Shown one piece after another: positions 9,392-18,303 of a stretch of DNA of 64,000 nt. Both the position numbers and the translations under genes were made by a program. The notes under the pieces were generated by a model. The model saw nothing but the letters and a program-made list of their open reading frames with translations, did no database searches and was not told where the DNA came from. This DNA is from Neorhizobium galegae. GTDB taxonomy: Bacteria > Pseudomonadota > Alphaproteobacteria > Rhizobiales > Rhizobiaceae. Numbering within the stretch: the first letter of the stretch is position 1; every line of letters begins with the position of its first letter. The DNA lies in the NCBI RefSeq assembly GCF_017877055.1, contig NZ_JAGIPG010000001.1, forward strand, positions 930,001 through 994,000. The letters are read 5' to 3'.

Positions 9392-11034
9392 ACCGGAAAA
9401 CAGCAGCATCAAGTGGACTCGCGCTCACAATATTTGCTTCCGGTGCACGAGCGGATGCATTGACGGGCGAGGTGGCTCGACAAGCACTCAATCCGCTGGC
9501 GATCGCCATGTTCCTGGTGTTCGTCATTGCAAGCCTCGGCGTGACGGTCTGGGCCGCACGGCGCGGAACCCGAACCGCCAGCGACTACTATGCCGCCGGC
9601 GGCGGACTTTCCGGCGTGCAGAACGGTCTTGCGATAGCCGGGGACTATACATCGGCTGCGACGTTCCTCGGCGTGACCGCATTGGTCTACGGATCCGGCT
9701 ATGACGGGATGATCTACGCGATAGGCTTCCTTGTCGGGTTCCCAATGATCCTGTTCCTGATCGCCGAGCCTCTTCGGAATCTTGGGCGATACACCTTTGC
9801 GGATCTCGCCGCCTATCGCTTGTCCGAGCGGCCGATCAGGACGGTCGCGGGTGTGAACACCTTAGTTATCGTTCTCTTCTACCTCATCGCTCAGATGGTC
9901 GGTGCGGGAAAGCTCATCGAGCTTCTGTTCGGTCTGCCGTACTGGATTGCGGTCGTGCTTGTCGGTGTGCTGATGATGCTCTACGTCACGTTCGGCGGAA
10001 TGCTGGCGACGACGTGGGTGCAGATCACGAAAGCCGTGCTCCTGCTCTTCGGGACGGTTCTTATGTCGACGCTCATCCTCGCGCATTTCGGCTTCAGTCT
10101 GAATGGCCTCTTCGCATCTGCCGTGGCGATCCATCCCAAGGGAATAGCGATCATGGCTCCTGGCGGATTGGTCAAGGATCCGATTTCTGCGCTGTCACTG
10201 GGCGTAGCCCTGATATTCGGGACCGCCGGGCTGCCTCACATCCTGATGCGGTTCTTCACCGTGTCGGACGCGGTGCAGGCTCGGGTGTCCGTTCTCGTCG
10301 CCACGTGTTTCATCACGGTCTTCTATTCGCTGCTCTTCGTCCTCGGCTTCGGTGCGATCGCGCTGGTATCCGGCGATGCCAATTATCTGGATGCCGCAGG
10401 CAAGATCATCGGCGGGACGAACATGGTTGCGATCCACCTCGCCGACAAGCTTGGAGGATCTGTCCTGATGGGCTTCATCTCGGCGGTGGCCTTCGCCACG
10501 ATCCTCGCCGTCGTGTCCGGGTTGACGATGGCAGGCGCTTCCGCAGCGGGACATGACCTATATGCGCGGGCCTTCCGGAAGGGCAATGCCACGGAAGCCG
10601 AAGAAATCCGGATGTCGAAGCTGTCGGCCGTCCTCATCAGCGGCTTTGCGATCGTCCTCGGGATCTTGTTCGAGAACCAGAACATCGCCTTCATGGTGGG
10701 GCTCGTGTTCGCGATCGCGGCAAGCGCGAACTTCCCGGTGATTTTTCTCTCTGTGACCTGGCGGGGCCTCACCACACGTGGCGCGGTACTTGGATCGCTT
10801 GCAGGGCTTCTGAGCGCGCTCTTTCTCGTTTTGCTCAGTCCTGCCGTATGGTCGGGAACGCTGGGCTTCGGTGCGGCCATCTTTCCGTACGACAATCCGG
10901 CTCTCTTCTCCGTGCCACTGGCCTTCGTGGTGACCTTCCTCGCCTCGGTCTCCGACCGGAGCAGAAGCGGTGCCGCCGCGCGCGAGGGTTTCGACGCTCA
11001 GTATGTCACGGCCCATACCGGGATAAGATCGTAA
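9388..11034 (+). CDS. Sodium:solute symporter, ActP-like (acetate/monocarboxylate permease family)
   Basis: 548 aa multi-spanning SSS-family transporter. An N-terminal signal-like segment ([14 protein letters not shown]) is followed by [25 protein letters not shown], the ActP/YjcG signature, and about 13 hydrophobic helices. The ATG overlaps the DUF485 stop by 4 bases. An alternative start upstream at 9055 runs through the DUF485 gene in another frame and is rejected. In this operon it may take up a small organic acid substrate or pathway intermediate rather than acetate. A bidirectional terminator follows. Confidence 0.88.
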   Translation: MNRKTAASSGLALTIFASGARADALTGEVARQALNPLAIAMFLVFVIASLGVTVWAARRGTRTASDYYAAGGGLSGVQNGLAIAGDYTSAATFLGVTALVYGSGYDGMIYAIGFLVGFPMILFLIAEPLRNLGRYTFADLAAYRLSERPIRTVAGVNTLVIVLFYLIAQMVGAGKLIELLFGLPYWIAVVLVGVLMMLYVTFGGMLATTWVQITKAVLLLFGTVLMSTLILAHFGFSLNGLFASAVAIHPKGIAIMAPGGLVKDPISALSLGVALIFGTAGLPHILMRFFTVSDAVQARVSVLVATCFITVFYSLLFVLGFGAIALVSGDANYLDAAGKIIGGTNMVAIHLADKLGGSVLMGFISAVAFATILAVVSGLTMAGASAAGHDLYARAFRKGNATEAEEIRMSKLSAVLISGFAIVLGILFENQNIAFMVGLVFAIAASANFPVIFLSVTWRGLTTRGAVLGSLAGLLSALFLVLLSPAVWSGTLGFGAAIFPYDNPALFSVPLAFVVTFLASVSDRSRSGAAAREGFDAQYVTAHTGIRS

Positions 11035-11041
11035 TCCTCCC

Positions 11042-11073
11042 GAATGGCCTCGGGCGTGCACCCGAGGCCATTC
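11042..11073. terminator. Bidirectional terminator between symporter and OYE genes
   Basis: A perfect 13-bp stem (GAATGGCCTCGGG, 11042-11054, with its complement at 11061-11073) and a six-base loop fill the 47-bp gap between two convergent genes. The stability and position fit a shared transcription stop for both strands. Confidence 0.75.
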
Positions 11074-11081
11074 AGTCCTCG

Positions 11082-12188
11082 TCAGGCGCTTTCGAAGAGC
11101 GTGCGGAACTGGCGCGGCTGGCAACGCAGGTACTGCGGGGCTGCCTTCACACTTTCCCCGAAATGGGCGGCGGCATGCCATGGCCAGCGTGGATCGTACA
11201 GTATGGCGCGGGCGATTGCGATCATGTCGGCATCCCCCGTGCTGACGATCGCTTCCGCCTGTTCGAACTCCGTGATGAGACCGACTGCCACGACAGGCAT
11301 GGAAGTCGCAGCCTTCACGGCCCGGGCGAATGGCACCTGATAGTTCGGCCCGATCGCGATCCTCTGCTCGGCGGCGAGACCACCGGAGGAGACGTGGATG
11401 GCGTCGCGGCCCTTCGTCTCGAGGGCCTGCGCGAACGCGATCGTCTCGTCCAACGACCAGCCGCCGTCCACCCAGTCCGAGGCTGACACCCGCATGGTTA
11501 CGGGGCCGCTTGCCGAGAACTCTTCCTGGACGACTTCGAAGACCTCGAGTGGGAACCGCATCCTGTTCTCCAGCGATCCTCCGTACTCGTCGCTGCGATG
11601 GTTCGACAGAGGCGAAAGGAACTGATGCAGCAGATAGCCATGCGCGCCGTGGATCTGGATCGCGGCCAATCCGAGTCGCGCCGCCCGCGCCGCGGCATTG
11701 CCAAATGCCTGCCGTATCCGCTTCAGATCCTCTCTGTCGAGGGCGCGTGGAGGGGCGTACGAAGCTTGAAAGGGCACGGCGCTTGGGGCGACGGTTTGCC
11801 ATCCGTTATCCTTCCCGGGAGCGATCTGGCTGCCTCCATTCCACGGAATATCCGTCGAGGCCTTCCGTCCGGCATGCCCTAGCTGAATACCGATCGCGAT
11901 GTCGGACCAGCGCCGGATCGACTCGAGGGTCCGCCCCATCGCGGTTTCGCATCCGTCCGAATAGAGGCCGACGTCGCCGTAGGAAATCCGTCCTTCCTGA
12001 GAGACCGCGGTGGCTTCGATTGTGAGGAAGCCGGCGCCGGAATTGGCCAGGTTTCCAAGATGGATCAGATGCCAGTCGGTCATCATGCCTTCGTGCGCGG
12101 AGTACTGGCACATCGGGGCGATCACAATACGATTGGGTAATGTCAGTCGACCCACCGAAGTAGGCGTAAAGAGTTTGGTGCGGTTCAT
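11082..12188 (-). CDS. Old yellow enzyme family NADH:flavin oxidoreductase, YqjM-like
   Basis: 368 aa FMN-dependent TIM-barrel ene-reductase. Signatures are RIVIAPMCQYSA near residue 20 (with the YqjM-type Cys), IGIQLGHAGRKAS and IQIHGAHGYLLHQFLSPLSNHR, which carries the substrate-binding HGAH. It is the only gene on the minus strand between 152 and 15895 and is divergent from the SsuABC-like operon. The 232-bp intergenic region holds a TTATC-N4-GATAA dyad. It probably reduces an activated C=C bond in an unsaturated pathway intermediate (inference). Confidence 0.9.
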   Translation of the reverse strand: MNRTKLFTPTSVGRLTLPNRIVIAPMCQYSAHEGMMTDWHLIHLGNLANSGAGFLTIEATAVSQEGRISYGDVGLYSDGCETAMGRTLESIRRWSDIAIGIQLGHAGRKASTDIPWNGGSQIAPGKDNGWQTVAPSAVPFQASYAPPRALDREDLKRIRQAFGNAAARAARLGLAAIQIHGAHGYLLHQFLSPLSNHRSDEYGGSLENRMRFPLEVFEVVQEEFSASGPVTMRVSASDWVDGGWSLDETIAFAQALETKGRDAIHVSSGGLAAEQRIAIGPNYQVPFARAVKAATSMPVVAVGLITEFEQAEAIVSTGDADMIAIARAILYDPRWPWHAAAHFGESVKAAPQYLRCQPRQFRTLFESA

Positions 12189-12333
12189 GACTTCTCCATC
12201 TCAGGTTGTCCGAAGATCTTTTCGGTATCGGGAAAACTTCGATTTCCACAGCGTCCAACGCACAGAGGTGCATGAATGCATTGCGGTTTTCGTCATGCCT
12301 AAATTATCGCCAAAAACGAGTATTGTCATTCTA

Positions 12334-12348
12334 TTTATCAGATGATAA
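12334..12348. promoter_or_regulatory. Candidate operator dyad TTATC-N4-GATAA in the divergent promoter region
   Basis: TTATC (12335-12339) and GATAA (12344-12348) flank AGAT, preceded by T at 12334. The half-sites also form TTATCA/TGATAA around GA. The site lies in the 232-bp gap between the minus-strand OYE gene and the plus-strand ABC operon, so one bound protein could control both. The rest of the gap (12189-12420) is AT-rich with a lone TTATC half-site near 12304. Confidence 0.5.
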
Positions 12349-12426
12349 CTAAATTTTCATCAATCAGCGGCGACCCGTGGCAACTGTCGAAAAGCCCATG
12401 AACGACAAATATAGAAGGCTTTGAAG

Positions 12427-13209
12427 GTGGAACAACTAGAGTCATTCATCGAAATCAAGAAGGCGTCGAAGAAATTCGTGACGAGGTCAGGAGATCACGT
12501 CACCGCGCTAACCGACGTTAATTTATCAATAGATAAGGGAAAGTTCATTACTCTTGTCGGGCCCAGCGGTTGCGGAAAGAGCACTCTTCTGAGGATGGTC
12601 GGGGGGCTGATCCAACGGTCCAGTGGAAGCGTCTCGATCGGTGGCGCGGAGATCGAAGCTCCGACCGCGGGGATCGGTATGGTGTTCCAGTCGCCAGTTC
12701 TACTGCCCTGGCGAACAGTGCGCCAGAACGTAACGGTGGCAGCGGACATCGGTGGGGCGAACCGCAGGGAAGTCGACGAGCGGGCGACGAAGTTTCTCGA
12801 CATGGTTGGCCTGAACGGTTTCGAGGACAAGTATCCGAGCGAACTTTCCGGTGGCATGCAGCAGCGGGTCGGCATCACCCGTGCACTGGTTCACGATCCT
12901 GAAGTGCTGCTGATGGATGAGCCCTTCGCCGCACTCGACGCGATGACGAAGGACAAGCTCCAGGTCGAACTGCAGTCACTCTGGATGACAAGCCGGAAGA
13001 CGGTGATCTTCGTCACGCACAGCATCCAGGAAGCGGTCTTCCTTGCCGACCGAGTCATTGTCCTCGCGCCGAGACCCGGCCGCGTGGTGGATGACATCAC
13101 GATCGAACTCCCTCGGCCCCGGACGCTCGAGATGATCAATTCCAGGGAATTCGGTGACTATACCAGCGCCGTGCGAAAGCATTTCGAAGCAGAGGGGCTT
13201 GTCCAATGA
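12427..13209 (+). CDS. ABC transporter ATP-binding protein, SsuB/TauB type
   Basis: 260 aa ATPase of the nitrate/sulfonate/taurine importer family. The Walker A is GPSGCGKST, the signature LSGGMQQRVGITRAL, the Walker B VLLMDEPFAALD, and the switch His lies in FVTHSIQEAVFLADR. A GTG start at 12427 sits 8 bases after an AGAAGG ribosome site. A TTG at 12421 is also possible but too close to that site. A copy of the TTTATC-N4-GATAA dyad lies inside the gene at 12522-12536. It overlaps the permease gene by 4 bases. Confidence 0.9.
   Translation: MEQLESFIEIKKASKKFVTRSGDHVTALTDVNLSIDKGKFITLVGPSGCGKSTLLRMVGGLIQRSSGSVSIGGAEIEAPTAGIGMVFQSPVLLPWRTVRQNVTVAADIGGANRREVDERATKFLDMVGLNGFEDKYPSELSGGMQQRVGITRALVHDPEVLLMDEPFAALDAMTKDKLQVELQSLWMTSRKTVIFVTHSIQEAVFLADRVIVLAPRPGRVVDDITIELPRPRTLEMINSREFGDYTSAVRKHFEAEGLVQ
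12522..12536. promoter_or_regulatory. Third TTTATC-N4-GATAA dyad, inside the start of the ATPase gene
   Basis: TTTATC (12522-12527), AATA, GATAA (12532-12536) lies about 95 bp into the SsuB-like gene, 188 bp downstream of the intergenic copy. It is unusually AT-rich compared with the surrounding coding sequence. The pair could support DNA looping or a roadblock mechanism. A chance match is possible because it lies in coding DNA. Confidence 0.4.
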
Positions 13210-14036
13210 GTGAGGTCATATCCGCTTCCGTTCACCGCAAGGTCAAATCCCCATCGCGGTTCCGTTTCCCGGCTCCGGACATCGTCACCCTGGCATCGGT
13301 GGTCGTCCTCGTGACGTTCCTGTCCGCCTGGGAGTGGGTGTTGATACCTCTTCTCAACATAAGTCCGGCGCTCCTGCCAAAGCCTAGCGCCATCGCCATC
13401 GCACTTTGGTCCGGGTTGTTTGTCGGAGACCTTGGAACCGACATACTAATCACGCTGCAAGAGGTCTTCCTCGGATACGTACTGGGATCGGCGATCGGAT
13501 TTGCCTTGGCTATCCCGGTCGCCGGGTCGCGAGTCGCCGAACGAATCCTCTATCCCTATATCGTCGCCCTTCAGGCCATCCCCAAGGTGGCGATCGCACC
13601 GCTCTTCGTCATCTGGTTTGGCTTCGGCATGACTTCAAAGGTGGTGATCGTAGCCTTGATCACCTTCTTCCCGGTCTTCGTGAACGCGGTCATCGGGCTA
13701 CGAGCGACGCCCGCCGAGCAGGACGAGTTGTTCGACGTCTACAACGCGTCCGCATGGCGTCGCTTCCGTTATCTCAGGCTTCCCAATTCGGCGCCCTACA
13801 TTTTCGGCGGCCTCAATGTCGGTGTGACGCTGAGCGTGATCGGGGCGATCGTCGCCGAATTCGTCGGCGCGCAGGAAGGTATCGGTTCGGCGATCATCCG
13901 CGCTGGCTTCGCGCTGGACACCGCAGGGGTCTTCGCGGCCATCGCGGTCTTGACGTTCATCGCCGCGACCGCCAGCGCTGCGATCCAGGCCATTGGCCGC
14001 AAACTCGTCTTCTGGATGGAAAATCCGAAGGGCTAA
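13206..14036 (+). CDS. ABC transporter permease, SsuC/TauC type
   Basis: 276 aa inner-membrane permease with six predicted helices and the EAA-loop region DVYNASAWRRFRYLRLPNSAPYIF. ALQAIPKVAIAPLFVIWFG is a hallmark of SsuC-type permeases. It starts in a 4-base overlap with the ATPase gene (ATGA) and is followed after 23 bp by the binding-protein gene. It completes a three-gene importer separate from the LIV-type system. Confidence 0.9.
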   Translation: MSEVISASVHRKVKSPSRFRFPAPDIVTLASVVVLVTFLSAWEWVLIPLLNISPALLPKPSAIAIALWSGLFVGDLGTDILITLQEVFLGYVLGSAIGFALAIPVAGSRVAERILYPYIVALQAIPKVAIAPLFVIWFGFGMTSKVVIVALITFFPVFVNAVIGLRATPAEQDELFDVYNASAWRRFRYLRLPNSAPYIFGGLNVGVTLSVIGAIVAEFVGAQEGIGSAIIRAGFALDTAGVFAAIAVLTFIAATASAAIQAIGRKLVFWMENPKG

Positions 14037-14059
14037 TCTAAACCAAAAGGGAACATGTC

Positions 14060-15130
14060 ATGAAGAATGCCTTGAAGGCGGCAACAGTCGTTGCCGCGAT
14101 CGCTACAGCCATGCCCATCGCGTCCGGCACAGCAAACGCTCTGGAGTCCGTGAAGATCATCCACGGCAACCCGGTCATGATCACCGCCGTCTTCGAACTC
14201 TATGTGCCCCTGGCGCTCGGCTGGTGGAAGGACGATGGCTATGACGTGCAGGTCGTCTATTCCCAAGGCTCGGCCGCAGCGGTCCAGAGCATCATCGGCG
14301 GCAGCGGCACGATCGGGATGATGAACACGACCCCGTGGCTTGCCGCCGACGCCAAGGGTCTGACAGACATCCGGATGCTGGCGACGATGCGCAACACGTC
14401 CTGGCGCATTCTGACGATGGCCGACAAGGGCATCACGAAGGCCGCAGACCTCAGGGGCAAGACTGTCGGCCTTGCGGTCGCCGGCTCCGGCGGAGCGATG
14501 TATCTCAACAGCATGCTGGCCTCGCACGACATCAACCCGCAGCGTGAGGTCCGCCAGGCCGTGATCGGTCTCGGGGCGCAGTCATACGAAGCACTGAAGT
14601 CGGGTGCGGTTGACGCCAGCCTGACATTCATGTCCGAGATCGCCAATTTCAAGGCTCTCGGGAACAACGCATCGTACTTCTACGACGACCAGTGGATGCA
14701 GTTCCCCGACTACGGTCTCGTCGCAACTAACGACACCCTCAAGGCGAAGCCTGAACTGGTCGAGGCTCTGGCGAGAGGGATTGCCAAGGCCCAGATTTTC
14801 GCGGAGGCAAATCCCGAATGCGTCGCGAAGATCTATCGCAAGAACTACGGAGCCAACCGCACGACGACGCTCGAGCAGGATACCGAAATCGAAAAGTCGA
14901 ACGTCGAGGAGGCGAACCTGGCGTTCGACAGGGCCGGCGGTGAGCTGCGCGCCAAGGTCTCGGTCGAGGGCCTCGACAAGCTTCAGGCGTTCCTGCTCGA
15001 GAACAAGCTCATTCCCCAGACGATCGACCCCAAGAAGCTCGTGCCGGATGACCAAGCCTTCTTCCGGAGGATCAACAACTTCGACCATGCTGCCGTCATC
15101 GCGCAGGCCAAGGCATGCTCGGGCTTCTGA
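14060..15130 (+). CDS. ABC transporter substrate-binding protein, NMT1/SsuA-like
   Basis: 356 aa periplasmic protein. The N-terminal signal peptide (MKNALKAATVVAAIATAMP, cleavage near ANA-LES) is followed by a type II periplasmic fold of the NMT1/SsuA family: WWKDDGYDVQVVYSQGSAA and the domain-2 motif LRGKTVGLAVAGSGGAMYL. The family binds sulfonates, pyrimidine precursors, riboflavin or aromatic acids. The following Glyoxalase_3 gene and the nearby monooxygenases suggest an aromatic ligand here. Start chosen for its AAAAGGGAACA ribosome site. Confidence 0.88.
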   Translation: MKNALKAATVVAAIATAMPIASGTANALESVKIIHGNPVMITAVFELYVPLALGWWKDDGYDVQVVYSQGSAAAVQSIIGGSGTIGMMNTTPWLAADAKGLTDIRMLATMRNTSWRILTMADKGITKAADLRGKTVGLAVAGSGGAMYLNSMLASHDINPQREVRQAVIGLGAQSYEALKSGAVDASLTFMSEIANFKALGNNASYFYDDQWMQFPDYGLVATNDTLKAKPELVEALARGIAKAQIFAEANPECVAKIYRKNYGANRTTTLEQDTEIEKSNVEEANLAFDRAGGELRAKVSVEGLDKLQAFLLENKLIPQTIDPKKLVPDDQAFFRRINNFDHAAVIAQAKACSGF

Positions 15131-15208
15131 GTGGGACCTCCCAGAACGATCCTCAAAGGGCGGCCGTCGTAGGCCGTCTCCAATGTTCAATGAAACAGGA
15201 ACTGGAAA

Positions 15209-15895
15209 ATGATTCACATCGATCACGTCTGCCTCGGCGTCCGCAATTTCTTCGATGGCGCACAGCGCCTGCGGGAAGAGACAGGCCTCGGCTGCTACGA
15301 GGGAGGGTGGTTTCCCAAGCTCGGCCTCGCCAACAAGATCTTCCCGACAGGGAACGACACCTACATCGAGGTCGAAAGTGTCGTCGATGTCTTCGAATAC
15401 GAGAAGGGCAATGCCTCTGCCCGCTTCTTCAAGGAGAAATGCGAGGACGGCGACGTGTTCATCGGCTGGTGTGCCCGGGTCGATAGCCGGGATGAACTGG
15501 AGCAGCTTGCCAAGCGTCTCGGCACCGATGTGATCGAAAGCACGCTGCGTACCCGTCCCGACGGGATGATGGGCGTCGCGATCCGCACTCCCGAGACTAT
15601 CCCAAGCTGGCGTGCGGGCCTCCCGAACTTCTTCCTCGTCAGCGACATCACCAAGCATCCGTCGCGCGTCACTCCGCAGTTCGGCACTCGGACTGCCACG
15701 GGAATCAGTTGGCTGGAACTCGGCGGCTCCGAAGAGGAGATGAGCGATTACCTCGGCATCCCGGCGAATTCCCTGGGCCTGCGGTTCAATGGCGGCGCGC
15801 ATGGGCTGCACGCGATGGGAGTGTCGACCAGTGACGGCGAGATCGTAATACGGCGCAATGTGATCAGCGGCACGACAGGCAGGCAGGCGGCTTAG
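15209..15895 (+). CDS. VOC-superfamily protein, Glyoxalase_3-like
   Basis: 228 aa. The N-terminal MIHIDHVCLGVRNF, the metal-ligand-like His5 and YIEVESVVD (Glu on the next strand pair) mark a vicinal-oxygen-chelate fold of the Glyoxalase_3-like type. WLELGGSEEEMSDYLG lies in the second half. Such proteins act as isomerases, dioxygenases or lyases on diol or oxo acids. It probably belongs to the same transcript as the SsuABC-like importer (78-bp gap). Catalytic role not predictable. Confidence 0.75.
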   Translation: MIHIDHVCLGVRNFFDGAQRLREETGLGCYEGGWFPKLGLANKIFPTGNDTYIEVESVVDVFEYEKGNASARFFKEKCEDGDVFIGWCARVDSRDELEQLAKRLGTDVIESTLRTRPDGMMGVAIRTPETIPSWRAGLPNFFLVSDITKHPSRVTPQFGTRTATGISWLELGGSEEEMSDYLGIPANSLGLRFNGGAHGLHAMGVSTSDGEIVIRRNVISGTTGRQAA

Positions 15896-15907
15896 CCCGA
15901 CCATTCT

Positions 15908-15936
15908 GACAGGCGGTCGAATAAGCACCGCCTGTC
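15908..15936. terminator. Bidirectional terminator between convergent genes
   Basis: A perfect 10-bp stem (GACAGGCGGT / ACCGCCTGTC) with a 9-base loop sits in the 51-bp gap between the VOC gene and the minus-strand monooxygenase, followed by CTATT on the plus strand. Confidence 0.75.
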
Positions 15937-15946
15937 TATTCCGGAT

Positions 15947-17062
15947 CTATAAAGCCGTTGCTCCGAGACGGCGTCCATAGTCTACGATCTCTCTACCAAC
16001 ACCGATCCTGGCGGCCTCGTACCGTTCCAACGCAGCCTGAATCTGCCGTTCTCCGGCAAGGCAAGCCACCAGCGCCATGACATCTGCTGCGGCCTTTGAT
16101 ACTCCCATCGCCGTATGCGGTCGCGCCACGAACGCGGCGTCCCCAACCAACGCGACAGATCTTCCGATCATCCTTGGCGCCTCATAGTCAAAGATGCCCT
16201 GGATCGAGGGAGTGGGCTCTGCTTCGACGGCAAGCGCGAACTGCGGCGGCAGTATTTCATGGGCGTCCCGGCGAAGGGCATCGCGCCGTTCCATGGAAAG
16301 CCCACCTCGACGGAGCGAATATTGCGATGAATGACCGCGCTCGTCCGTTAAGGTCCGCTGCAGCTCGTCCTGTTCGGTGGGTCTGTACCAGACCCAGTTG
16401 TATCTGCGGCGGCCGACATCGATTTCGCCTCCGGATCCGGGAACGAGATAGCCGAGGATGTGCACGCCGCTGGTCACGTAGAAGGCGAAACGGTCGAGCA
16501 GTATGGATGCGCCATTGGGTAGTTGCGTTTCCGGGATCAGTCCACGCCAGGCGACATAGCCCGCGAACTGGTTGCCGTGGTCCGTCTGATTAAGGGTGGC
16601 GCGCACCACGGAGCCGACGCCGTCGGCTCCGATAACGAGATCGGCGGTTTCCGTGGTGCCGTCCCCGAAGATGATCTCCGCGCTTTGTTCGCCATCCTCG
16701 ACCCGGACCACCTCTCGGTCGAGCATGAATGCTTCCGAATCGAAGTGCGACAGTACCGTATTGTAGAGGTAATCCCACGAAATCTGCTTCTGCGGAGCCC
16801 GCGTCGTCTGAAGGACGCGTCCGTCGCGGCCGAAGTAGATCCGTTCCCTCGCCACCACACCGACCTCTTCGGCGTCCTCGGCACCGATCATCCGGAGAAG
16901 GTTGAAGAGGTCTTGCTGGGGAACGAGGCCTGCGCCTCGCCCTCCCAGTCCGTGCGCGGAACGCTCATAGATCGTCACGTCGTGGCCGCTCCTCTGAAGC
17001 AGTATCCCTGCGAAGACCCCTGCCAGCGAACCGCCAACAACCCTTATGCGGAGCTTCCTCAT
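15947..17062 (-). CDS. Second FAD-dependent monooxygenase, hydroxypyridine-hydroxylase-like
   Basis: 371 aa, paralogous in layout to the enzyme at 7344-8570. The FAD motif is VVGGSLAGVFAGILL. HGLGGRGAGLVPQQDLFNLL matches the GRGAG region of the first enzyme, DLVIGADGVGSVVRATL follows, and ALVGDAAFVARPHTAMGVSKAA is the GD motif. The start ATG overlaps the MFS stop by four bases; a longer upstream reading would run through the MFS gene in another frame and is rejected. Two related hydroxylases in one island suggest consecutive ring hydroxylations or two related substrates. Confidence 0.87.
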   Translation of the reverse strand: MRKLRIRVVGGSLAGVFAGILLQRSGHDVTIYERSAHGLGGRGAGLVPQQDLFNLLRMIGAEDAEEVGVVARERIYFGRDGRVLQTTRAPQKQISWDYLYNTVLSHFDSEAFMLDREVVRVEDGEQSAEIIFGDGTTETADLVIGADGVGSVVRATLNQTDHGNQFAGYVAWRGLIPETQLPNGASILLDRFAFYVTSGVHILGYLVPGSGGEIDVGRRRYNWVWYRPTEQDELQRTLTDERGHSSQYSLRRGGLSMERRDALRRDAHEILPPQFALAVEAEPTPSIQGIFDYEAPRMIGRSVALVGDAAFVARPHTAMGVSKAAADVMALVACLAGERQIQAALERYEAARIGVGREIVDYGRRLGATAL

Positions 17063-18273
17063 GATGGCCTGCCGTTGAGGGTACTGGAGGGAATTTTCAG
17101 ATGATGGGCGGCCTTTATCGCAACTGCTATGATGCCGAGGGTCGCCCCTAGTACGCTGACGCCCAACCATCCAGCTTGACTCCAGGCCGCGGTTGCGAGA
17201 GCCGAACCAGCCGCACCGCCAAGGAACATCCCGGTCATGAAGATCGTGTTGATGCGGCTGCGTGCATTCGGATCGAGCGCGTAGATGAGGTGCTGGTTGG
17301 AGACCAGCGCACCCTGGATCCCGAAGTCGAGCACGATGACGCCTAAGACCAAGGCTATCAGCGACGGCCAAGATCCGAAGAGGATCCAGGCGGCCACGGT
17401 CAACAGCCCGCCGAGCCAGACTACGAAATGAGGTCCCCGGCGGTCGGCGATCCGACCTGCCAGCGGTGCGGCGAAGATGCCGACCGCGCCGACCACACCG
17501 AACAGTCCTGCGATGTCCGCACCGAAGTTGAACTGCGGGCCTTGGAGGTAAAGCGCCAGGATTGTCCAGAAGGCCGTGAAGGACGCGAACAGGAACGCCT
17601 GGATGAAGGTGGCCGCCCTCAGCGTCCGCTCACGCTTCCAGAGTCCGGCGAGGGAGGCGATGGCGTGATGGTAGGGAAGGCGTGTCGTAGGCTTGTGATG
17701 AGGCAGCGTCCAGAACATCAGCGCCATGGCGAAGAGCGCCAGAGGGACCCCGATCCAGAACATCTCCCTCCATCCGGCATGCTCGCCGACGAAGCCCGAC
17801 AGCGTCCGACTGAATAGGATGCCGGACAGAACGCCCGCCATCACCGTGCCGATGGTCGCGCCGCGCTTCTCGGGTGGGGCGAGGGATGCCGCGAACGGTA
17901 CGATCTGCTGCGCGACCGTGGAACTGGCCCCCACGATCAGCGAGGCGGCAATGAGCAGCGCAGGTGTCGGTGCCACTGCGACAAGAGCGAGCGCACCCGC
18001 CAGGATGAAGAACTGGCCGATGATCAGCCAGCGCCGGTTGACGAGGTCCCCGAGGGGGAGCAACAGGAACAGTCCAACCGCGTACCCGAGCTGGGTTGCC
18101 GTCGGAACCATGCCGACGACGTGCTGGCCGGGAAACTCGGCCTCGATGATGCCGAGCATCGGCTGGTTGTAGTAGATGTTCGCGACGGCGATGCCGGCAG
18201 CGACAGCCATCGCCAGAAGACCTATCTGGCTCATCGGCTTCGTGCTCGGAATTTCTTCACTGATGGTAGTCAT
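17059..18273 (-). CDS. MFS transporter (DHA1/arabinose-efflux-like)
   Basis: 404 aa, 12 predicted transmembrane helices. IAVANIYYNQPMLGIIEAEF is a signature of the YnfM/AraJ-like branch, with LLPLGDLVNRRWLI as the loop 2-3 motif and a central charged loop (HHKPTTRLPYHHA). It is translationally coupled to the downstream monooxygenase (ATGA overlap). It could export a toxic intermediate or import substrate. Confidence 0.88.
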   Translation of the reverse strand: MTTISEEIPSTKPMSQIGLLAMAVAAGIAVANIYYNQPMLGIIEAEFPGQHVVGMVPTATQLGYAVGLFLLLPLGDLVNRRWLIIGQFFILAGALALVAVAPTPALLIAASLIVGASSTVAQQIVPFAASLAPPEKRGATIGTVMAGVLSGILFSRTLSGFVGEHAGWREMFWIGVPLALFAMALMFWTLPHHKPTTRLPYHHAIASLAGLWKRERTLRAATFIQAFLFASFTAFWTILALYLQGPQFNFGADIAGLFGVVGAVGIFAAPLAGRIADRRGPHFVVWLGGLLTVAAWILFGSWPSLIALVLGVIVLDFGIQGALVSNQHLIYALDPNARSRINTIFMTGMFLGGAAGSALATAAWSQAGWLGVSVLGATLGIIAVAIKAAHHLKIPSSTLNGRPS

Positions 18274-18303
18274 GGTCGTACCTTCCGGAATTCTGATGAC
18301 GAA

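Noticed and set aside
10558..11802. Minus-strand open frame of 414 codons over the symporter end and the OYE gene
   Set aside because: Wrong frame; it crosses the bidirectional terminator and the real OYE gene is in another frame.
14582..15928. Minus-strand open frame of 448 codons
   Set aside because: Antisense to the NMT1-like and VOC genes, both of which have good starts and motifs.
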